Positions 18,505 to 28,939 of a stretch of 64,000 nucleotides of DNA are shown piece after piece (within the stretch, counting starts at the first letter, position 1; every line of letters begins with the position of its first letter). The position numbers and the translations under genes were made by a program. The notes under the pieces are model-generated. The model saw nothing but the letters and a program-made list of their open reading frames with translations, did not search any database and was not told the DNA's origin. Origin of the DNA: Parvularcula sp. (GTDB lineage Bacteria > Pseudomonadota > Alphaproteobacteria > Caulobacterales > Parvularculaceae); the NCBI GenBank assembly GCA_002704915.1, contig PAIP01000026.1, positions 1 to 64,000 on the forward strand. The letters run 5' to 3'.

Positions 18505-19098
18505 ATGTTGAGAAAAACACGGCGTCATTGGGCTGAGCGAGCAGCACAGCGGGAGTTCGGCAAGGACTCCCGCGGCTCGACGGCGGTCGAATTCGCCATC
18601 GTCGCGCCGGTTTTTTTGATGGTCATGTTCTCGATCTTCGAGGTCGGCTGGTTTTTCTTCGCCAACTCGGTTGTGGATGCGACCGTCGGCGACGCCGCCA
18701 GACGCATCAAGACCGGTCAGGTCCAGAAATCGTTTGGCGACATGGATGACAAATATGACGACATGTTCGCAGACATCTGCAATGTGCTTGATACGTTCGG
18801 AGACTGCGACGATCGCCTGACGATTGAAGTTGACACCTTCGACAGCTTTACCACGCTCGCTGCGGACAATACGCCGGCGACCTGCGCCGACGCGCCGCCG
18901 GACGATCTTGCGGCCATCCCTTTTAATCCCGGCGATGAACTGCAAATCGTTCGTGTGCGCATCTGTTATCTTTACAGGACTTTGAACCCCGCCATCGGCC
19001 TGAACCTTGCGGAGCCTGGCACCAATAAACGGCGCCTGATCTCGACGGCGATCTTCCGCAACGAGCCCTATGAGCTCAATAACAGAGACGACGATTGA
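18505..19098 (+). CDS. TadE-like minor pilin
   Basis: This 197-residue protein has a cytoplasmic basic leader, then the TadE signature (RGSTAVEFAIVAPVF) running into a transmembrane helix at about 34-58. In TadE/F pseudopilins, prepilin peptidase cuts before the conserved Glu-containing helix. The periplasmic domain carries several Cys that may form disulfides. It follows the TadG-like gene by 12 bp with AAGGA as ribosome site, and overlaps the reading frame of the next gene. It is probably a minor component of a Flp-type pilus or related surface structure. Confidence 0.8.
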   Translation: MLRKTRRHWAERAAQREFGKDSRGSTAVEFAIVAPVFLMVMFSIFEVGWFFFANSVVDATVGDAARRIKTGQVQKSFGDMDDKYDDMFADICNVLDTFGDCDDRLTIEVDTFDSFTTLAADNTPATCADAPPDDLAAIPFNPGDELQIVRVRICYLYRTLNPAIGLNLAEPGTNKRRLISTAIFRNEPYELNNRDDD

Positions 19099-19106
19099 GG
19101 CGCGTC

Positions 19107-19685
19107 ATGATGATGATCCGTATTCGCAACGCCATCACAAGGGTCCGCCGAAATGAAAGCGGACTCGCGGCGACCGAGTTCGCCCTCCTCCTGCCGGTTC
19201 TGGTGTTTTTGTTCTTTGGACTTGTGGAGACTGCGACAGCCATGACCGTCAACCGCAAGGTGGCGATCGCGGCGAACACGCTGGCCGACCTTGCGGCCCA
19301 GTCCGAATTCGTACTTGAATCCGAAATGGACGATCTTTTTGAGGGCGTGACAGGGATTGTCGAGCCGAACGATCCCTCCGGCATGTCCCTGCGCCTCGTA
19401 TCCGTCATCAATGACGCCGATGGCGATCCAATCGTGCATTGGAGTCGGGATTCCGACGGCAATACGCCTTATACGGCGGGCGCAGACTACACAAAGCTCG
19501 AAGACGACACGATTCTGACCGACATCGGATCGCTCATTGTCGTCGAGATGACTTATACTTACGTCCCGAGCATCACAAATCACGTGATGTCGTCGCCGAT
19601 CGTTTTTCACCGCAAGACGCTGCGCTGGCCCCGCGTCTCGCCCCGGGTTCAGCTCTGCGTCGCGGTCGATGACTGCACCACCTGA
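19107..19685 (+). CDS. TadE/TadF-like minor pilin
   Basis: The protein has 192 residues from the ATG at 19107, with GAGG six bases before it. A TTG at 19095 overlapping the upstream stop is the alternative. The TadE-type motif ESGLAATEFALLLPV leads into a transmembrane helix (about 20-42). The periplasmic part is a small alpha/beta domain with a Cys pair near the end. It is last gene of the TadG-TadE-TadE unit and is convergent with ettA. The function is inferred from family and position. Confidence 0.78.
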   Translation: MMMIRIRNAITRVRRNESGLAATEFALLLPVLVFLFFGLVETATAMTVNRKVAIAANTLADLAAQSEFVLESEMDDLFEGVTGIVEPNDPSGMSLRLVSVINDADGDPIVHWSRDSDGNTPYTAGADYTKLEDDTILTDIGSLIVVEMTYTYVPSITNHVMSSPIVFHRKTLRWPRVSPRVQLCVAVDDCTT

Positions 19686-19700
19686 GCGCCTGAAGGCGCG

Positions 19701-21368
<1,668 letters not shown>

Positions 21369-21557
21369 AAGGCCGTGAGGCTCCTTTGAGGAATTTATTG
21401 CGTTGCAGGAGAGGAACAGCGGCCTCTTATCGCCGAAAGCGCGCCATTTCAACGCAAAGCGGCGTTTTCGATCCCTTCCGCATCCCCTATATTGACAGGA
21501 CGGGCCGGCAGGACGCCGGCGGGGACAAAAGAAGACTTAAATCGGGGAAGCAACAGC

Positions 21558-22097
21558 ATGGGTTACGTTGATAAGACGCTGGCGGGGGGCGAGGAAATCA
21601 TTCACCGCGCCAATTTCAACTGGACCTACAGCTTCTTTCCGATGATGTGGTTCGCCCTCGGCGCGGCGTCGTTGGCGTTCATCTTCTATATCCAGTTCGC
21701 GGCGGGCCGTCCTTATGAGGCGCTGAAAGTCGCGTGGTGGTCGGCGGGCATCGGCGCGGCCTGCGGCTCGATTATTCTGATCAACCACCTGATCATTCTC
21801 ATCACGACCGAAATCGTCGTCACCACCTATCGCTTCGTTTACAAGACCGGCCTCATTTCGCGGAACACGCAGGAAGTCAGCCTCAACAAGATCGAGGAAA
21901 TCACCCTGCACCAGTCGATCTGGGGACGCATCCTCAGCTACGGGAAACTGGTGCTGCGCGGCACCGGCGTCGGCGTCATCGAATTGCCGGATCTCGACGA
22001 TCCCATCCGTCTCAGAAAGATCATCGAGAACGCCAAATCCGCCCTGCGTGAGGATCAACGCCAGCGCCGGCGCATCAATGACGATGACGACGACTAA
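21558..22097 (+). CDS. PH-domain membrane protein (bPH2/DUF304)
   Basis: The protein has 179 residues from the ATG at 21558, with GGGGAAG seven bases upstream. Two transmembrane helices (about 25-50 and 60-88) precede a bacterial PH domain. It shows the usual ITTEIVVTTYRFVYKTGLISRNTQEV strand pattern, here split at residue 20 or fewer as TTYRFVYKTGLISR, and a KIEEI/LRGTGVG core. The tail is highly acidic. These proteins are widespread inner-membrane proteins of unknown function. It is divergent from ettA and convergent with a serine hydrolase gene. Confidence 0.8.
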   Translation: MGYVDKTLAGGEEIIHRANFNWTYSFFPMMWFALGAASLAFIFYIQFAAGRPYEALKVAWWSAGIGAACGSIILINHLIILITTEIVVTTYRFVYKTGLISRNTQEVSLNKIEEITLHQSIWGRILSYGKLVLRGTGVGVIELPDLDDPIRLRKIIENAKSALREDQRQRRRINDDDDD

Positions 22098-22103
22098 AGG
22101 CGT

Positions 22104-23396
22104 CTAGTCGCGCATCGCGCCGTAAGCGACGCCTTTGACGAGATCGCGCGCGCGCGACGGTTTGATATGCGGATTGGGCTGCGTCTGTGCGAGCAGGATC
22201 GCGCCGATATTCTCTGCACGGTTAACGAAGAAATGGGTGTCCCAATAGCCGGCCCAGCCCCAGTCTCCTTCCGCCGCCACATTGCCCATATAGCCGGGCT
22301 CGACAATGACATAGCCGCCGAGACCGAACGACATGCCGGTAGTCTTCCATGGCTCTGGCCGCGCCTCCATGGGAACGTGATCTTCCATCATCAGGTCGAC
22401 GGTCGCTGACGAAAGGATGCGCGCGCCATCAAGCGCCCCATCGTTCAACAGCATGCGCATGAAACGCCCGTAATCATCAACGGTCGACACAAGGCCGGCG
22501 CCGCCGGACGCGATCCCAAAGGCTTCGTCATTCACATTCGAACTAAGCGCGTTGCCCTCGCTGCGGATCATCTCGCCTTCTTCATTGAATTCGACAACCA
22601 CAGCCAGACCGTCGAAATCCTCCTCGCTCAGGAAGAATTCGGTGTCATCCATGCCGAGCGGCTCAAACAGGTTTTCCGTCAGATAGGCTTCAAGCTCCAT
22701 GCCGCTGGCGACTTCGATGATGCGGCCAAGCACATCGATGGAATAGCTGTAGCTCCAGACCTCGCCGGGCTCCGTCAACAGTGGAAGCTCGGCGATGCGG
22801 TCGATACGGTCACTGAGATCGCCTTCGGTCAGCAACAGATTGGCCTCGAGATACGCCTTGTCGAGATCGCTCTGCATGGAGAACACATAGCCGATGCCGG
22901 CCGTGTGCGTGAGGAGATCGTGAATGGTGATCGAACGCTTGGCGGGCCGCGTCTCGAAGGACCCGTCTTCTTGGCGTGTTTTGCTCACCGCAACTTGCGG
23001 ATTGGCGTAGGCCGGAATGAAGCGCTCGACGGGATCGCTGAGCGCAATCAGGCCGCGATCCACTAGCTGCATCACCGCGACGGAAATCACCGGCTTGGTC
23101 ATGGACGCGATGCGAAACCGCGTGTCCGTGGTCATCGGCGCATCGTTGAACGGGTCCGCCATCCCGACGGCCTCCTCATAAATAACGCCCTCGCGTGTGA
23201 CGATCGCCGCGACAAAGCCGGCCCGCACGCCTTCGTCGACTTCCCGTTCCAGAACGGTTTCAATCTGCTCAAGGGCTTCTTTGGAAATATGCGACGAGCG
23301 ATCGCGGGCCCAGCTTTCGCCAGGCAGGGCTGCAACGAACATGGCCAGCGCCAGCGCGCCTGCGATTCCGCGGAAAATTGTCCCTTGTTGTTTCAT
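22104..23396 (-). CDS. Serine hydrolase (beta-lactamase/PBP fold), exported
   Basis: The protein has 430 residues from the ATG at 23396, preceded by GGAGGGG; the frame is open to 23579 but overlaps the MAPEG gene. The signal peptide ends near SWA at residue 30. Catalytic SMTK is at 98-101, and the second motif appears as YSYS (Tyr-Ser-Tyr in place of YxN). The closest pattern is the esterase EstB/LpqK-like group with a large C-terminal HxG region. It ends the long minus-strand run of genes. It is the third serine hydrolase of this family in the window, and its substrate is unknown. Confidence 0.85.
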   Translation of the reverse strand: MKQQGTIFRGIAGALALAMFVAALPGESWARDRSSHISKEALEQIETVLEREVDEGVRAGFVAAIVTREGVIYEEAVGMADPFNDAPMTTDTRFRIASMTKPVISVAVMQLVDRGLIALSDPVERFIPAYANPQVAVSKTRQEDGSFETRPAKRSITIHDLLTHTAGIGYVFSMQSDLDKAYLEANLLLTEGDLSDRIDRIAELPLLTEPGEVWSYSYSIDVLGRIIEVASGMELEAYLTENLFEPLGMDDTEFFLSEEDFDGLAVVVEFNEEGEMIRSEGNALSSNVNDEAFGIASGGAGLVSTVDDYGRFMRMLLNDGALDGARILSSATVDLMMEDHVPMEARPEPWKTTGMSFGLGGYVIVEPGYMGNVAAEGDWGWAGYWDTHFFVNRAENIGAILLAQTQPNPHIKPSRARDLVKGVAYGAMRD

Positions 23397-23422
23397 TCCT
23401 GTCCCCTCCTTATCGTTATCGA

Positions 23423-23857
23423 TTACAATGCGCCCATGCTGAAGACGTGCATGGCGAGATAAATCCAGAATACCGCCAGGGCGATAAATCCGGCGAGAAA
23501 AAACGCAAAGCGCTGCATCACCACATTCTTGCCCGTGTGGATAAGGGCGTGAATGATGCGGGTCGCCGCAAAGATCCACGCGAGGATGGCGAAGATCCAG
23601 TCCGCGGCGCCGGTTTGAAAGACAAACAAGACGCCCACGTAAAACAGCACGGGCAATTCGAACTGACTGGTCACGGAATTACTGATCTGGCGCGCTTTGA
23701 TCGGCCATGCGGATTGATCGTAAGCAAGCTCGGGCTTCAGGTTGGCCGGGTCGCTCGCATAGGCGAACCGGGCGCGCACGAGAAAAAGATAAACGATGAA
23801 ACTCAACATAACCTGCGCCAGAACGGCGGCGAACAACACCAATTGCGCGCTTGTCAT
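23423..23857 (-). CDS. MAPEG family membrane protein
   Basis: This 144-residue protein has four transmembrane helices (about 5-27, 62-85, 88-105, 118-140). It matches the MAPEG layout (membrane-associated proteins in eicosanoid and glutathione metabolism): a first helix followed by a basic RARFAYA loop, QFELPVLFYV at the start of helix 2, and RIIHALIHTGKN between helices 3 and 4. Members are trimeric, often glutathione-dependent enzymes. It overlaps the upstream methionine sulfoxide reductase gene by 4 bp (ATGA), which suggests translational coupling and a shared redox or detoxification role (inference). Confidence 0.85.
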   Translation of the reverse strand: MTSAQLVLFAAVLAQVMLSFIVYLFLVRARFAYASDPANLKPELAYDQSAWPIKARQISNSVTSQFELPVLFYVGVLFVFQTGAADWIFAILAWIFAATRIIHALIHTGKNVVMQRFAFFLAGFIALAVFWIYLAMHVFSMGAL

Positions 23858-24324
23858 GCAAAAACTCCTTTCAGGATGTTTTCGAGGCCCTCTTTATCTG
23901 TATGGTCGAACTGACTTTTCCGGTCGCTGTCGACATCGAATACGGCGACCAGCTCCCCGGCCCCGTTGAAAACCGGCACGACGATTTCGGATTCGGATCG
24001 CGCGTCGCAGGCGATATGGCCCGGAAACGCGTGTACGTCTTCAACGATCTGCGTCTTGCGGCTCGCCGCCGCCGCGCCGCAGACGCCCCTGCCGAACGGG
24101 ATGCGCAGGCAGCCAAGCGTCCCCTGATAAGGACCGATGACGAGCTCATCGGGCTTTTCGGGGTCCACAAGATAAAAGCCGGTCCAGAAATAATGATCGA
24201 AGGCGTGATGGAGAATATTCGAGACCGTCGCCATGCGCGCAATGACGTTGTTTTCACCGTCGAGAACGGCCGCGATTTCTTTCGCGACTTCCCCATAGCG
24301 TTCGGTTTTTTGCGGGCTCTCCAT
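23854..24324 (-). CDS. msrC: Free methionine-(R)-sulfoxide reductase (GAF domain)
   Basis: This 156-residue cytosolic protein is a single GAF domain. It reduces free L-methionine-(R)-sulfoxide. Signature stretches are WTGFYLV at 47-53, GPYQGTLGCLRIPFGRGVCG around 64-83 (at most 20 residues) and FPGHIACDARS. The three redox cysteines are Cys72, Cys82 and Cys106; their spacing equals that of Cys84, Cys94 and Cys118 in the E. coli enzyme. It overlaps the MAPEG gene by four bases and follows the EamA gene by three, inside the long operon. Confidence 0.92.
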   Translation of the reverse strand: MESPQKTERYGEVAKEIAAVLDGENNVIARMATVSNILHHAFDHYFWTGFYLVDPEKPDELVIGPYQGTLGCLRIPFGRGVCGAAAASRKTQIVEDVHAFPGHIACDARSESEIVVPVFNGAGELVAVFDVDSDRKSQFDHTDKEGLENILKGVFA

Positions 24325-24327
24325 AGC

Positions 24328-25257
24328 TCAAACTTCTGACGAAGCAATGAGGATGGCAAGCCCCAGCACTGTAACAAGCGCGCCAGCCATGACCGGAAGG
24401 CTGACCCAGCCGGACCCGGCGAGGCCTTCCATGACAATGACATAGCTCGGCGTCAGCAGCATATAGGCGTTGGCTTTCGCCGCGGGGATGCGCAAAAGGC
24501 CGAATTGCAGAAGGAAATAAGATCCCGCCGTCGCTACCGTCCCCAGATAGAAAATGCAAAGCCAGACGACCGGCGGCAGATGCCCCCAATCCGTCGCCAA
24601 CAGGGCGGGCGCCCCATAAATTGTGAGACACAGCCCGGCGCCGATCGCCGACCACAAGGCGAAGACGATGGTGGGTTCGCCGCGATTGAACTTTCTGACG
24701 AGCGGATTGTGCAGCGCATGGGCGATGACGCCGAGAAAAAAGATAAACTCGCCCTTGCCGACAGCGAAGGAAAGAATGGCGTTTATATCGCCGCGGAAGA
24801 TCACCCAGATCGCGCCGAGCGCCGCCAGCGTCAGGCTGCCCAGCACGGTGACCCCCGCTTTCTGACGCAGGATGAAGAAACTCAATATCGCGGTCATGAG
24901 CGGCATCAGAGTCAGGACCGCGCCGGTGGAAACGGAGCTCGTGAGGCGCAGCGCCACAAACATGAGGATGAAATAGATCCCCATCAGCCCGCCCAATATT
25001 GGGAAGCGCCAGACCGCTTTTGGGCGGATGAGCGTTTGGCGATCCGCCCGCGGCGTTATTGCGTATGCAATGACCGCCAGAATGGGGATCGCCACCATAT
25101 AGCGCACTGCGGTCAGCGCCGCCGGGTCGATATGCGGCGCGGCGCGCTTGCCGATGAAAAAGGAAAAGGAGATCAGAAACGCAAACAGGCCCATGGCGAG
25201 ATGGCCCTGCAGCTTCGGGCTTATCGCCGGCGCCGTTTTCTGCGCCTCAACGCTCAT
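24328..25257 (-). CDS. EamA/DMT family transporter
   Basis: The protein has 309 residues from the ATG at 25257, whose TGA/ATG overlap with the upstream FAH gene is 4 bp. Ten hydrophobic helices form two EamA repeats, as in the drug/metabolite transporter superfamily (RhaT, YdcZ and amino-acid exporters are relatives). The N-terminus is a short cytoplasmic stretch. The substrate cannot be told from sequence. It is part of the tightly packed run and coexpression with the neighbouring hydrolase and reductase is likely. Confidence 0.85.
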   Translation of the reverse strand: MSVEAQKTAPAISPKLQGHLAMGLFAFLISFSFFIGKRAAPHIDPAALTAVRYMVAIPILAVIAYAITPRADRQTLIRPKAVWRFPILGGLMGIYFILMFVALRLTSSVSTGAVLTLMPLMTAILSFFILRQKAGVTVLGSLTLAALGAIWVIFRGDINAILSFAVGKGEFIFFLGVIAHALHNPLVRKFNRGEPTIVFALWSAIGAGLCLTIYGAPALLATDWGHLPPVVWLCIFYLGTVATAGSYFLLQFGLLRIPAAKANAYMLLTPSYVIVMEGLAGSGWVSLPVMAGALVTVLGLAILIASSEV

Positions 25258-25937
25258 TCGCCAATCCGGAAGTGAAGGCTGCAAGGACCGATCTCGATCG
25301 CCACCTCATCGCCGCGCCTTAAAGGACCGACGCCCTCGGGCGTGCCTGTGAAAATAAGGTCCCCGGCTTTCAGTTCGAACTGTTCGGAGAGCGCCGCAAT
25401 GATGTCGCCGACAGACCAGATCATCTGCGACAGCGGCGCCGACTGGCGTGTCTCGCCATTGACGGCGGTCTTAAGCTGAGCGGCGGAGAGATCGCCCGCC
25501 TCTTCGGCGCGAATGATGTCGCCCAACGGCGCAGACTGATCGAAACCCTTGGCGGTGTCCCAGGGCGCGCCGGCGTCTTTCGCGCGGCGCTGGTGATCGC
25601 GGCGGGTCAGATCGCAGCCGGCCGCATAGCCGAAGATAAGATCGTCTGTCTTTCCGGGCGCAATATTTTTGCCCCCGTCTTTGAGCGCGACGACCAGTTC
25701 GCCTTCATAATGCAGATCGTCCGTCGCCTGAGCATAGGGAATAACCGATCCGTCCGCGACGATGGCGTCTGCAGGCTTGGTGAAGAAAACAGGCGGCTGG
25801 GCCTTCGGATCGCCCCCCATCTCACGAACATGATCCGCGTAATTGCGGCCGATGCAGAAAATCCGCCGCACCGGGAACAATCCGCCCCCGGCGATGCGGG
25901 CCGCAGGCTGCGGCGGAGGATCGAAAACAAATGCCAT
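25254..25937 (-). CDS. Fumarylacetoacetate hydrolase family protein
   Basis: This 227-residue protein has the FAH fold, which cleaves or hydrates acyl-pyruvates and related 2,4-dioxo acids with a divalent metal. Motifs include IFCIGRNYADHVREM, FTKPADAI, HYEGELVV (two Glu metal ligands), a later GCDLTRRDHQ and FTGTPEGVGPL. The length matches single-domain enzymes such as YcgM/FahD1 (acylpyruvate hydrolase, oxaloacetate decarboxylase). The exact substrate is not determinable here. It overlaps the EamA gene by 4 bp. Confidence 0.88.
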   Translation of the reverse strand: MAFVFDPPPQPAARIAGGGLFPVRRIFCIGRNYADHVREMGGDPKAQPPVFFTKPADAIVADGSVIPYAQATDDLHYEGELVVALKDGGKNIAPGKTDDLIFGYAAGCDLTRRDHQRRAKDAGAPWDTAKGFDQSAPLGDIIRAEEAGDLSAAQLKTAVNGETRQSAPLSQMIWSVGDIIAALSEQFELKAGDLIFTGTPEGVGPLRRGDEVAIEIGPCSLHFRIGE

Positions 25938-25951
25938 GGATAAACCTTAAG

Positions 25952-26377
25952 TCAGGAATAGAGCATCGCCATGCCGAGAGCGATCAGCGTTACGCCCACC
26001 GCGGAACCGGCAAGCGGAATGACGAACCAGAAAGCCCGCGACATCAGCACGTAAGAGGCGCCGAAGGCGACGATGGCCACCCGCACGACGACGTCGGCGA
26101 GAATATCGGGCCGCACAATTCCGCAATAAGCGACTGTCAGCGCGTAGAACATCAGCCCGACGCTGTGGGAGAAATGAAAGCCGAGATAGGAAAGCCAGAA
26201 ATTCTTGACGTCCTTGCGCATGGCGATGCGCGTATTCATGAGCGCCGGGAGCAGCGCCCTGTTCGCCGGCGCAAACTTCTTTGGCTCTTTCATATCGGCG
26301 ACTGTGATGCGCAGATGAAGGGCGCCGAGGAGAAAGAATATAAAGGCGCCCGCCCCGATGATCCATTGCGCGTTCAT
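25952..26377 (-). CDS. Small four-helix membrane protein, unknown family
   Basis: This 141-residue protein has four predicted transmembrane helices (about 5-25, 62-85, 88-108, 114-138). A basic cytoplasmic loop (ARKDV, TRIAMRKD) follows helix 1. A conserved-looking WLSYLGFHFSHSVGLMFYAL segment contains two His and may bind a cofactor, which is speculation. I do not recognise a named family with confidence. It overlaps the DUF1272 gene by 4 bp and precedes the FAH gene by 14 bp. Confidence 0.7.
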   Translation of the reverse strand: MNAQWIIGAGAFIFFLLGALHLRITVADMKEPKKFAPANRALLPALMNTRIAMRKDVKNFWLSYLGFHFSHSVGLMFYALTVAYCGIVRPDILADVVVRVAIVAFGASYVLMSRAFWFVIPLAGSAVGVTLIALGMAMLYS

Positions 26378-26604
26378 GGGGCAGGCTTCACGACGCGCTC
26401 TGTCGACGCCGGAAACTTGTCCAGAAGCGCGGCGGGCCTGACCGGGCGCTTTTCAAACCCCCCGCCGCAATTGGGGCATTCGCCGCCAAGGGCTTTCTCC
26501 GCGCAATCAGGACAGAACGTGCATTCGAAGGAACAGATCCGCGCATCCGCTTGCGGCGGGAGGTCCCTGTCGCAGCGTTCGCAATTGGGGCGCAGGTCAA
26601 GCAT
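26374..26604 (-). CDS. DUF1272 zinc-ribbon-like small protein
   Basis: This 76-residue protein matches DUF1272, including the opening MLDLRPNCERCDRDLPP. It has seven Cys. Three CxxC pairs are seen (Cys8-Cys11, Cys31-Cys34 and Cys43-Cys46, with Cys27 nearby), enough for one or two zinc sites. No function is known; it may bind zinc and a partner protein. The gene overlaps the MscS gene by 8 bp upstream and the next membrane protein by 4 bp downstream, so it lies firmly within the operon. Confidence 0.85.
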   Translation of the reverse strand: MLDLRPNCERCDRDLPPQADARICSFECTFCPDCAEKALGGECPNCGGGFEKRPVRPAALLDKFPASTERVVKPAP

Positions 26605-28939
26605 GACCGCTCTCTTTCTTCGGCGTGAAACTCTCAGGCAGTGACTTCACATAGATATCCTGCTGCGGGAACGGGATCTCGACGCCCGCCTCGTGGAACG
26701 CCTTGAAGATGGCGAAGCGCAATTCAGTGCGCACTGTGAGGCCTTGCGAGATATCGGCGAGGAAGGCGCGGATTTCAAAATCGAGAGACGAGGCGCCGAA
26801 ATCCATCCAGGTGACGAAAGGCTCGGGATAAGAAACGATCAGCGGATGGTCGTGCGCGCATTTTAGGAGGATCGCCTTCACCTTCTCCGGATCGGAGCCG
26901 TAGGAAACGCCGACGGGCACAGTGATGCGCCCGATGCGGTTCTTGTGCGTCCAGTTCGTCACGGTGGAAGAAATCAGCTCCGAATTGGGGACGATGATCG
27001 AGGAGCGATCGAAAGTTTCGATTTCGGTTGAGCGCACGCTGATGCGCTTGACGGTGCCCTCGCCCGATGAGGTGACGATCCAGTCGCCGACTTTGATCGG
27101 CCGTTCGAACAAGAGAATAAGGCCGGAAACGAAATTGTTGACGATGGACTGAAGGCCGAAACCGATGCCGACGGAAAGGGCGCCGGCGATCAGCGCCAGA
27201 TTGCCGAGGTCGAAGCCGAGCGAGGAGATCGACGCAAAAAGCGCGATGATGAGCCCTGCATAGCCGAGAAGCGTGATGAGCGAGTTTTGAACGCCGGCGT
27301 CTGCGCGGGAATGCGCCAGCGGCCCGCGCTGAATGGCGCGCTGGATCAGGGTCGTCGCCCCCATGATGACCACAAACACCAAGACGGCGGCAAGCAGCTT
27401 CGCCACCGATGGAATGTGAAAGCCGCCAATGTTGAAGCCGAACAGGGCCTGGGTTGAAAGATCGCGCACCATGGCGCCCGGCACGCCGAAGAGAACGAGC
27501 ACCGCCGGAGCCAGCGCGATGACAAGCATCGTGTTGATAAGGAGCCGCGACCAAAAACGATAATTGGCGGACCCGGCTTGGTCTTCCCTGTCTTCCTGGG
27601 CCGCCAGGCGATTGCGCACGGCGAGCGCAAACTCCGCAAGAATGGCGCGCATAAGCCACGCCAGACCGATAAAAAGCGCTAGATAGACGATCCGCGTCGC
27701 AATGAAATTCGCCAGCGGCACGTAACCGGCGAGCGCCGCCCCGACGATGACAATGGCGAGGCCCCGTCCGGCGCGGCGCAATAGACGCCAACCGCCTGCG
27801 CTTTTCTTATCGTCCATGCGCCACAACCGGCTGCGCGACAGCAAGAACAGGCAAACGCCGATAGCGATCGCCGCGGCGGCGTCGACTAATTGCAACAGCG
27901 CCGCGTCCGCGCGCGCCGCGACGCCAATCGCGGAGAGAAGTTCGTCAAGGGAAAAGACGACGACGATCGCCAATGCGAGACGGCTCGCCGCGCGGCCGCG
28001 ATCTGCGTCAATGGCGGCAATGCGCCATGCCGGCAGGGACGGCGCAAAGAAGCCGGCGGTGAAGCCGGAGACCACCAGGATCGACAATACGCCAATCCAG
28101 AAAGCATGGGCGGCGGCCTCGCCCGCAGGGGTTAAAATGCCCTGCGCGCGCAAGGTCTCAATAATGATGAGACCGCCGATGATGCCTGGCGCCGTGCGCG
28201 CCGCCATTTTAAGCCCGGCGACCACAACGCGCCGCGCCGGGCTCGGTTTGCGTTTTTCAAGCGCCGCTGAAAAGGTGCCTGCGATCCACCGGCTCACCGG
28301 CCCGAAGATCATCAGCGATACAAGAAGGGCGGCGACAATGATGGCGACCGAGCGCCCATAGGCGCCCTCGCCCTGGCGCGTCTCGCCCCAGGAGGTAAAA
28401 TAGCGCCCAATGCGTCCGGCGACTTCCCCGGCGGATTGCGCAGCGGCGCCCAACTGGCCGGGCAGAAGCGGCGAGGCCTCCCGCTCCGTCAGTGAGCGAT
28501 AGAGAGCCCCCACTTGCGCGCCGGAAAGGCGGGCGAGAAGTTCGTTGGTCTCATAGATATTGGCGAGCACACGGGTGCGTTCTCCGGCAAGCCGCGCGCG
28601 CCGGCTTTCAAGCTGGCTGCGCTCATTAGCGAGAATGTCGCTTTCCGGCGGTTCGTTCTCGCCGGGCGCGGGCCCCAGGAGATCGATCTGGGCGCGGACC
28701 GCCTCAAGTTCGCGCTCAATCGCCGAAAGCTGCACGCGTCCCGCGGCGCGCAAGTCGCGCAGGCGCTGTTCAACAACGCCAGGCTCCTCCACGGCGTCTT
28801 CATTAATGGCTGTGCGGATCTCGGCGACCGCGTTCGCCGCATTTTCAATCGCCTGGCTGCGGTCATCCTGCGCCGCCGCGGAAAAGATCACCGCCAGGGC
28901 GACAAAGAAGGCCGCGAGTCCCGTTCGAAGGAACCTCAT
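26597..28939 (-). CDS. Large MscS-family mechanosensitive channel with periplasmic N-terminal domain
   Basis: The protein has 780 residues from the ATG at 28939, which forms a 4-bp ATGA overlap with the upstream zntB-like gene. Order: signal peptide (cleaved near AAA), a periplasmic coiled-coil domain of the DUF3772 type to about residue 165, about eight to ten transmembrane helices, then the MscS pore helix (YAGLIIALFASISSLGF region with GALSVGIGFGLQ) and a cytosolic beta/alpha-beta vestibule. The architecture matches YbdG/MscK-like large channels that open on hypo-osmotic shock. The co-overlap with an ion transporter suggests a joint osmotic role. Confidence 0.88.
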   Translation of the reverse strand: MRFLRTGLAAFFVALAVIFSAAAQDDRSQAIENAANAVAEIRTAINEDAVEEPGVVEQRLRDLRAAGRVQLSAIERELEAVRAQIDLLGPAPGENEPPESDILANERSQLESRRARLAGERTRVLANIYETNELLARLSGAQVGALYRSLTEREASPLLPGQLGAAAQSAGEVAGRIGRYFTSWGETRQGEGAYGRSVAIIVAALLVSLMIFGPVSRWIAGTFSAALEKRKPSPARRVVVAGLKMAARTAPGIIGGLIIIETLRAQGILTPAGEAAAHAFWIGVLSILVVSGFTAGFFAPSLPAWRIAAIDADRGRAASRLALAIVVVFSLDELLSAIGVAARADAALLQLVDAAAAIAIGVCLFLLSRSRLWRMDDKKSAGGWRLLRRAGRGLAIVIVGAALAGYVPLANFIATRIVYLALFIGLAWLMRAILAEFALAVRNRLAAQEDREDQAGSANYRFWSRLLINTMLVIALAPAVLVLFGVPGAMVRDLSTQALFGFNIGGFHIPSVAKLLAAVLVFVVIMGATTLIQRAIQRGPLAHSRADAGVQNSLITLLGYAGLIIALFASISSLGFDLGNLALIAGALSVGIGFGLQSIVNNFVSGLILLFERPIKVGDWIVTSSGEGTVKRISVRSTEIETFDRSSIIVPNSELISSTVTNWTHKNRIGRITVPVGVSYGSDPEKVKAILLKCAHDHPLIVSYPEPFVTWMDFGASSLDFEIRAFLADISQGLTVRTELRFAIFKAFHEAGVEIPFPQQDIYVKSLPESFTPKKESGHA

